A stretch of 64,000 nt of DNA from an uncultured Rhodopila sp. (GTDB lineage: Bacteria > Pseudomonadota > Alphaproteobacteria > Acetobacterales > Acetobacteraceae). A program made the position numbers and the translations under genes. A model generated the notes under the pieces. It saw nothing but the letters and a program-made list of their open reading frames with translations, was not told where the DNA came from and did no database searches. The stretch is from NCBI GenBank assembly GCA_903932145.1, contig CAIZFE010000076.1, positions 1 through 64,000 of the forward strand, given 5' to 3'. Position 1 is the stretch's first letter. The number at the start of each line of letters is the position of its first letter. This document shows, piece by piece, positions 59,276-64,000 of this stretch.

Positions 59276-59322
59276 CCTCGCCTCGTCATGGCCCGGACAA
59301 GCCGAACCATGACGGGGCGAGG
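59276..59322. repeat. dispersed intergenic palindrome, short copy D
   Basis: CCTCGCCTCGTCATGG (59276-59291) pairs with CCATGACGGGGCGAGG (59307-59322) with one mismatch; the inner GGCCCGGACAAGCC is the core shared with the other copies. It begins six bases after the synthetase stop and may terminate both convergent transcripts. Confidence 0.85.
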
Positions 59323-59349
59323 CTAGCCGCGCAGCCAGGACTGCATCAA

Positions 59350-62214
59350 TCACCCAACGCTATAGGACAACGCCGCCTCGTTCAGCCGCCTGCACATCGA
59401 CATCACCTCAGACGCGGGCCGCGCCGGGCTGAACAGATAGCCCTGCGCTTCCCGGCAACTGCCCACCCGCAGTTGCCGCAGTTGCTGTTCGGTTTCGACC
59501 CCCTCGGCGAGGGTGATCATCCCGAGCGTCTCGCACAGATCGGTGACGGCCGTGACGATCGCATCGCAGTCGCCACCCTGGCCCAGGCTATCGACGAAGC
59601 AACGATCGATCTTGACCTTGCTGAACGGAAACCGCCGCAGATAGCTTAGCGATGAATACCCGGTCCCGAAGTCGTCCATGGCGATGCCGACGCCAAGATC
59701 CCGCAGTTGGTGCAGGATCACAAGGATCGAATCCGTGTCGTCGAGCATCACCGTTTCGGTGATTTCAAGCTCCAGCCGCCAGGGTTCCAGGCCCGACGCT
59801 TCCAGGGCGGCCGCGACGTCTTCCACCAACGTGCCGCTGGTGAACTGGATCACCGAGACGTTCACAGCGACTTTCATCTTGTCGGGCCAGGTTACGGCAT
59901 CAAAGCAGGACTGGCGCAGCGCCCATTCTCCCAACGGCACAATCAGACCCATTTCTTCAGTGACAGGAATGAAACTGTTGGGCGGAATCAATCCCCGCTC
60001 CGGATGTTGCCAGCGCATCAGCGCCTCAAATCCCGAAACCTTGCAGGTCTTGAGGTCGATCAGCGGCTGGTAGAACATTACGAACTCGCCCTCGGCAAGC
60101 GCTTTGCGCAGGTCGATTTCCAACGCCCGGCGCGCCTGCATCAGCGCATCCATTCCCGGCTCGAAAAACCGGTAGCGGCCACGGCCATCGGATTTGGCGC
60201 GATGCAGCGCGATGGCCGCGTTCTTCAGGATCTGGTCAGGATCCTCGCCGTCCTCCGGCACGATGGCGATGCCGATGCTGGCGCCGATCAGCACCGGATG
60301 CCCGTTCAAAGTGTAAGGCGCGCCCAGAACCTCGATCAGCCGCGCGGCCAGGGCTTTCGCGTCCTGCGGTTGATCGACGCTCGACTGCACAACGGCAAAT
60401 TCGTCGCCACCCAGGCGCGCCAGTGTATCCGTCTCGCGCACCTCCCGGCGCAGACGTTCGGTGACCGCCTGCAGCAGGGCGTCCCCAACCGAATGACCGA
60501 GCGTATCGTTTATGATCTTGAAGTGGTCGAGGTTGAGATACAGGACGGCACATGCGTCCCCTCGCAGACTGCGGCCGAAGGCTTCATTTAGTCTGATTTG
60601 AAACAAAATGCGGTTTGGCAGGCTGGTCAGCCCGTCATGATGCGCCATATAGGCGATCTTCGCTTCAGCCAACATCCGCTCGGAGACGTCCTCCATCGTC
60701 AGCAGCCAGCCGTCGGCATCGGTGGGGACGAATGTCACCGCCAATGAGCGGCCATCCGCCAATTCCCTAATAACGGATGCGCGCTTACCTTCGGCCTTCA
60801 GCAGAAAGACGGCGCGGTGGATTGTTTCTGTGTCCGTCCATTGGAGTTTGGATTGCGTTGCCATCACGGTCCGAACGTGTTCGATATGCATTCCGGTGAT
60901 GATGCTTGTTGCCGGAGCGCCAAACATTTCGGTGGCGCGACCGTTCACGACGATCAGGTTATTATCCGGATCGAACATGAACAGCGCCTGCGACATGTTA
61001 CTGAGGGCAGCCCCGAACCGAGCGTTCTGGACTTCTTTTTCCCGTTCGGCCCGCTCCCGTTCGTAGGCTATGGCCAAAGACGCTTCCGCTTCAGACCTGG
61101 CTGCGCGCTCCTCGTTCAGCAACCGCTGGCGCTCGGCCGAGGCGGCGCGCGCGACCGCGGCTTCTTCGTCGAGCCGTCGCCGTTCGAGCATTTGCTCTTT
61201 GAACACCAGAACGGCCTGAGCCATGCTGCCGACCTCGTCCCCTCGATCGGTACCACCGATCTCGACCGTCAGATCATAGGCAGCGAGGGTTCGCATGGTG
61301 GCCGTCAATGCGCGCAACGCCTTGACGGCGCCAAGCTGGACGACGGTCAATACATAGAAAACCGCCAGGGTGAACAGCGCCAACGCGACCCCGGCGCTGG
61401 TCATCTCCGCCCAACGAAAGCCGTCGATACGGGCGTTCAGAAGGTGTTCCAACTCGCGCGCGTCGGCATCCCCCGCCGAGGTTATCGCGTCAAGCAACGG
61501 AAGGACGATCGATTGCGCATCGGCGACGTGGGTATGGTCGTCGGCCAAAGTCGCCAGAACCGTCCTCGCAACCTCGGTGACCCTCGCCACCAACGGGGTT
61601 AACGCACCTTCAACGGTATTGTCAGGGTTACCTCGTACGGAATTGCCTATGTCAGAGGCCAAACCACCCAGTGCCGGCTGGAGGGCGCCGGTTAGCACGC
61701 CGATGCTCACCCGGTCGGCGAGCGATATCTCGTGTCCAGCGGTATCCCTGACGGCAAGCGCCAGTGACGTGACGCTTGCGACCGCGGTTGGCACTTTTAC
61801 CGTCAGCGTATCCTGAGTGTAGAAACTGTCGAGATCGGGATCGAGGGTCAAATTCGAACCGTCGGCTGCCTTGCTCACCAGTTCGGTTGCGGCCTGCGCC
61901 GCGGCGGCGCGATCGGTACCATTCAACGCCTGGATGAGCGATTCGGTCGCTTCCGCCGTCTTCAGCTGCGCACCGAACGTGCGTTCGTTGGCGCTGATTC
62001 GTTCGGACAATGACGCCATGTCGCTGCCTCGGGCCACCGCGTCCTGAACCCGGCGTACGTCCGCGATATAGTGGACGCCGACGATTTCCTTTTCGGCGAA
62101 GGCGATATTTATTTCCGTGTCGGATATCATTTTGTATCCGAGATATCCGATCGGCGCCAGAAACAGCATGTAGGCCACTGCGAGTTTTGCGGCGATCGTT
62201 CGGTTGAAACGCAT
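59350..62214 (-). CDS. GGDEF-EAL sensor protein (cyclic di-GMP turnover)
   Basis: A 954-residue inner-membrane signalling protein. Two membrane helices (about 8-28 and 272-296) flank a helical periplasmic domain; a HAMP linker follows (about 297-350), then a coiled coil and a PAS-like domain (about 400-510). The GGDEF domain has the intact active site 'LARLGGDEFAVVQ', and the EAL domain has 'SGFEALMRWQHPERG' with 'DDFGTGYSSLSYL'. Both domains look catalytically competent, so it may make or degrade c-di-GMP according to its sensor. It is convergent with the acyl-CoA synthetase gene. Confidence 0.94.
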   Translation of the reverse strand: MRFNRTIAAKLAVAYMLFLAPIGYLGYKMISDTEINIAFAEKEIVGVHYIADVRRVQDAVARGSDMASLSERISANERTFGAQLKTAEATESLIQALNGTDRAAAAQAATELVSKAADGSNLTLDPDLDSFYTQDTLTVKVPTAVASVTSLALAVRDTAGHEISLADRVSIGVLTGALQPALGGLASDIGNSVRGNPDNTVEGALTPLVARVTEVARTVLATLADDHTHVADAQSIVLPLLDAITSAGDADARELEHLLNARIDGFRWAEMTSAGVALALFTLAVFYVLTVVQLGAVKALRALTATMRTLAAYDLTVEIGGTDRGDEVGSMAQAVLVFKEQMLERRRLDEEAAVARAASAERQRLLNEERAARSEAEASLAIAYERERAEREKEVQNARFGAALSNMSQALFMFDPDNNLIVVNGRATEMFGAPATSIITGMHIEHVRTVMATQSKLQWTDTETIHRAVFLLKAEGKRASVIRELADGRSLAVTFVPTDADGWLLTMEDVSERMLAEAKIAYMAHHDGLTSLPNRILFQIRLNEAFGRSLRGDACAVLYLNLDHFKIINDTLGHSVGDALLQAVTERLRREVRETDTLARLGGDEFAVVQSSVDQPQDAKALAARLIEVLGAPYTLNGHPVLIGASIGIAIVPEDGEDPDQILKNAAIALHRAKSDGRGRYRFFEPGMDALMQARRALEIDLRKALAEGEFVMFYQPLIDLKTCKVSGFEALMRWQHPERGLIPPNSFIPVTEEMGLIVPLGEWALRQSCFDAVTWPDKMKVAVNVSVIQFTSGTLVEDVAAALEASGLEPWRLELEITETVMLDDTDSILVILHQLRDLGVGIAMDDFGTGYSSLSYLRRFPFSKVKIDRCFVDSLGQGGDCDAIVTAVTDLCETLGMITLAEGVETEQQLRQLRVGSCREAQGYLFSPARPASEVMSMCRRLNEAALSYSVG

Positions 62215-62332
62215 GGCGTGTTCCGGGTCCTAAAATCAAACAACTGCGGTATAGCGATCAGACCTTCGAACCCGCCCCAGCGGTGAACGCCTTGGTATAC
62301 CAGTCCGCGTTGATGCCGACTCTCGCCCCCAT

Positions 62333-62413
62333 CGTCGTGGCCCGGCTTGTCCGGGCCACCTGTCGCGGCACCGTCAGGTCACAGGTGGCGCGGACAAGGT
62401 CGGGCCATGACGG
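62333..62413. repeat. dispersed intergenic palindrome, copy E
   Basis: GTCGTGGCCCGGCTTGTCCG (from 62334) and the mirrored half ACAGGTGGCGCGGACAAG...GGGCCATGACGG (62381-62413) form the repeat. The remainder of 62215-62771 is AT-rich, non-coding and otherwise featureless. It includes the probable promoter regions of the divergent signalling and glycosyltransferase genes. Confidence 0.85.
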
Positions 62414-62771
62414 CAGCGGAATAGACGTACGTCAGTCTCAAAGCGGATTGGTATTAATCGAGATTTTCCGGCCCCTCTCGGCCATTGCTTCCGACCTCAC
62501 ATATAGGACTCACATTTGAAAACACCCACAAAATGCCCAATAAGTCGAAATGTTTGATAAATCACAAACCGACCGAGAAACATCATCGATGCTGTCATTG
62601 CAAAACATCGAATATGTGGCTCTTTGGTAACGAAAACGACGCAAGGTGGAAGCGATTTGTTGCCTGACCCGCCGACGATTGGCGCGCGTCCGGCGGAGAC
62701 GCCTCTGAACATCCTTCCGTCCGCACCATCCTGATAGCGCCCGGCGACGCCCCCCGGTATAGACGCGGCCA

Positions 62772-63878
62772 ATGCCCAGTGCCCTCCCACACGTCGCCGT
62801 CGTCCTCCCGCCCCGCGAAGGTTTCGGCCCCGGGCGGACGGGCGCGATCGGTTTGCTGGTCCGCCGCCTGACGCAGACTCCGGGCTATGACACTATCGTT
62901 GTGGGCGGAAAGCAGGATGGAGCGATCTTTCCGGGTATCGAATACCAGACCATCACCCCGTCCATGTGGTCGCTCGGTAGCACCAACATGCGCTACGCCG
63001 GCGCGGTGGCGGATCGGCTGCGGCAGCATCCGCCGGCCTTGATCGAGGTTCACAATCGCCCCGAAATCGCTCTCGGCCTGGCCGCCCGGTTGCCCGGCAT
63101 CCCGGTGGTGGCGTTCCTGCATAATGACCCGCAGGAAATGCGCGAAGCCAGCTCCGCCGCCGAACGTACACGTATGCTGCGCCGCCTGGCGGGTGTCATC
63201 ACGCCGTCAGAATACCTGCGCCAGCGGGTGCTGGACGGCGTGACCAACCCGGCCGTCGATCCGGTGGTGCTGCCCAACTGCCTGGACCTGGATGAGTTGC
63301 CGCCGCGCGGGCGGCGGGAGCGGGTGATCCTGTTCGCCGGACGGGTCGTCGAAAACAAGGCGCCCGACGCGTTCGTCTCCGCCTGCGCCGCGGCGTTGCC
63401 GCATCTTCCGGGGTGGGGGGCCCAGATCATCGGCGCCGACCGGTTCAGCTTCGACAGTCCCGACACCGGGTTCGTCCAGATGGTGCGCGCCGCGGCCGAA
63501 GGCGCCAACGTGCGCATGTTGGGGTATCGCGACCACCCGGAAGTCCTGCAAGCCATGGCCCGGGCGGCGATCGTGGTGGTGCCAAGCCGCTGGCCAGAAC
63601 CGTTCGGTCTCGTGGCGCTGGAGGCATTGGCAAGCGGGGCCGCGCTGATCTGCTCGCCCCGGGGCGGGCTGCCCGAGGTGGCCGGCGACGCGGCAATCTA
63701 TGTCAACCCGGACGATCCCGGCGAGATCGCCGCCGCGATCCGGTTGCTGGCACATGACGACACCAGGCGGGCCGCGCTGGCCGAGGCGGGTTGGCAACGC
63801 GTCCAGCAGTTTGATGTCGTGCCTATTGCCGCGCGATTGGCTGCCCTGCGCGACCATGTGCTGACACGCCATGGTTGA
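62772..63878 (+). CDS. family 4 glycosyltransferase
   Basis: A 368-residue GT-B enzyme. The C-terminal nucleotide-sugar domain holds 'ILFAGRVVENKAPDAFVSA', 'NVRMLGYRDHPEVLQAM' and the E-x7-E motif 'WPEPFGLVALEALASG'. The N-terminal acceptor half begins with 'HVAVVLPPREGFGPGRTGAIGLLVRRL'. It transfers a sugar in envelope or exopolysaccharide synthesis. No signal peptide. Next gene begins about 90 bases downstream and may belong to the same unit. Confidence 0.9.
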   Translation: MPSALPHVAVVLPPREGFGPGRTGAIGLLVRRLTQTPGYDTIVVGGKQDGAIFPGIEYQTITPSMWSLGSTNMRYAGAVADRLRQHPPALIEVHNRPEIALGLAARLPGIPVVAFLHNDPQEMREASSAAERTRMLRRLAGVITPSEYLRQRVLDGVTNPAVDPVVLPNCLDLDELPPRGRRERVILFAGRVVENKAPDAFVSACAAALPHLPGWGAQIIGADRFSFDSPDTGFVQMVRAAAEGANVRMLGYRDHPEVLQAMARAAIVVVPSRWPEPFGLVALEALASGAALICSPRGGLPEVAGDAAIYVNPDDPGEIAAAIRLLAHDDTRRAALAEAGWQRVQQFDVVPIAARLAALRDHVLTRHG

Positions 63879-63967
63879 CGGGGTGGGCCACACCTATATT
63901 GCTCACCCGAACAGCGTGTTGTCCGCTTCCGCGGCGGAACCGTTAGACCGAACATAAGGAGCCGATG

Positions 63968-64000
63968 ATGGCTGAAACGATAACGCAGGTGCCGGTGACG
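63968..64000 (+). CDS. gene start, cut by window edge
   Basis: ATG 63968 has AAGGAG at 63956-63961, six bases upstream; ATG 63965 is a closer alternative. Only eleven residues are visible ('MAETITQVPVT'), so no family can be named. Confidence 0.5.
   Translation, partial: MAETITQVPVT

Noticed and set aside
59707-60591. Long plus-strand frame within the GGDEF-EAL gene.
   Set aside because: It lies antiparallel to intact GGDEF and EAL motifs and has no features of its own.

Overview
The window is a high-GC chromosomal segment of an alphaproteobacterium. A Rhodospirillales/Acetobacteraceae-type organism is the best guess. This rests on the three-gene proton-translocating transhydrogenase (pntAA-pntAB-pntB), the GxxExxY proteins, the TRAP and TauD repertoire, and intergenic palindromes of the 'GTCATGGCCCGGCTTGTCCG' type. 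The taxon is inferred; there is no rRNA or tRNA here to confirm it. About 57 protein genes are supported, and most are intact with recognisable Shine-Dalgarno sites.

Layout. 1-3.7 kb: the end of an IS256-type element cut by the window edge, then two GxxExxY proteins flanking guaB and an RraA-like aldolase. 3.7-9 kb: a NicC-like flavin monooxygenase with an MFS carrier, then a Crp/Fnr regulator overlapping a membrane-anchored [2Fe-2S] class III nucleotide cyclase. 9-14 kb: a type I secretion ATPase and membrane-fusion protein, divergent from a repeat protein that is probably its cargo. 14-17.7 kb: salicylate 5-hydroxylase-like oxygenase (alpha and beta) with gentisate 1,2-dioxygenase, plus a divergent TauD/TfdA dioxygenase. 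17.8-18.5 kb: a VapBC-type toxin-antitoxin pair. 18.7-21.6 kb: the transhydrogenase operon.

21.7-26.6 kb: a NUDIX hydrolase, then a penicillin acylase-RDD-Bpt operon chained by 4-base overlaps, with a divergent Lrp/AsnC regulator. 26.6-36.5 kb: a PEP-CTERM surface protein, two envelope glycosyltransferases, an L-2-hydroxyglutarate oxidase-like flavoprotein, an aldose epimerase, two unrecognised coupled proteins and an M20 amidohydrolase. 36.9-38.9 kb: a periplasmic binding protein and a second TauD enzyme. 38.9-40.6 kb: a gene-poor stretch with only small genes, including a 59-residue peptide with LIN repeats and its own terminator. 40.6-44.4 kb: a ThDP enzyme, an epoxide-hydrolase-like enzyme and a short MetE-like methyltransferase.

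44.4-49.2 kb: a palindrome-rich spacer; a Baeyer-Villiger monooxygenase divergent from its IclR regulator, with two matching operators; and a MoaD-like sulfur-carrier protein paired with a BNR-propeller protein, divergent from a MarR regulator with a perfect operator. 49.2-52.9 kb: an AT-rich gap, an exported beta-propeller and a 509-residue protein of unknown family. 53-59.3 kb: a TRAP transporter followed by a nucleoside phosphorylase, a DoxX-like protein and an acyl-CoA synthetase. 59.3-64 kb: a GGDEF-EAL signalling protein, a glycosyltransferase and the start of a further gene.

The overall theme is catabolism of aromatic and organic acids by oxygenases, with many small divergent regulator-enzyme modules. 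The parts most likely to be under-described are the redox-domain cyclase/Crp pair, the MoaD/BNR/MarR module, the type I secretion locus with its repeat cargo, the LIN-repeat peptide, and the decanucleotide repeat that runs into a GxxExxY start codon.
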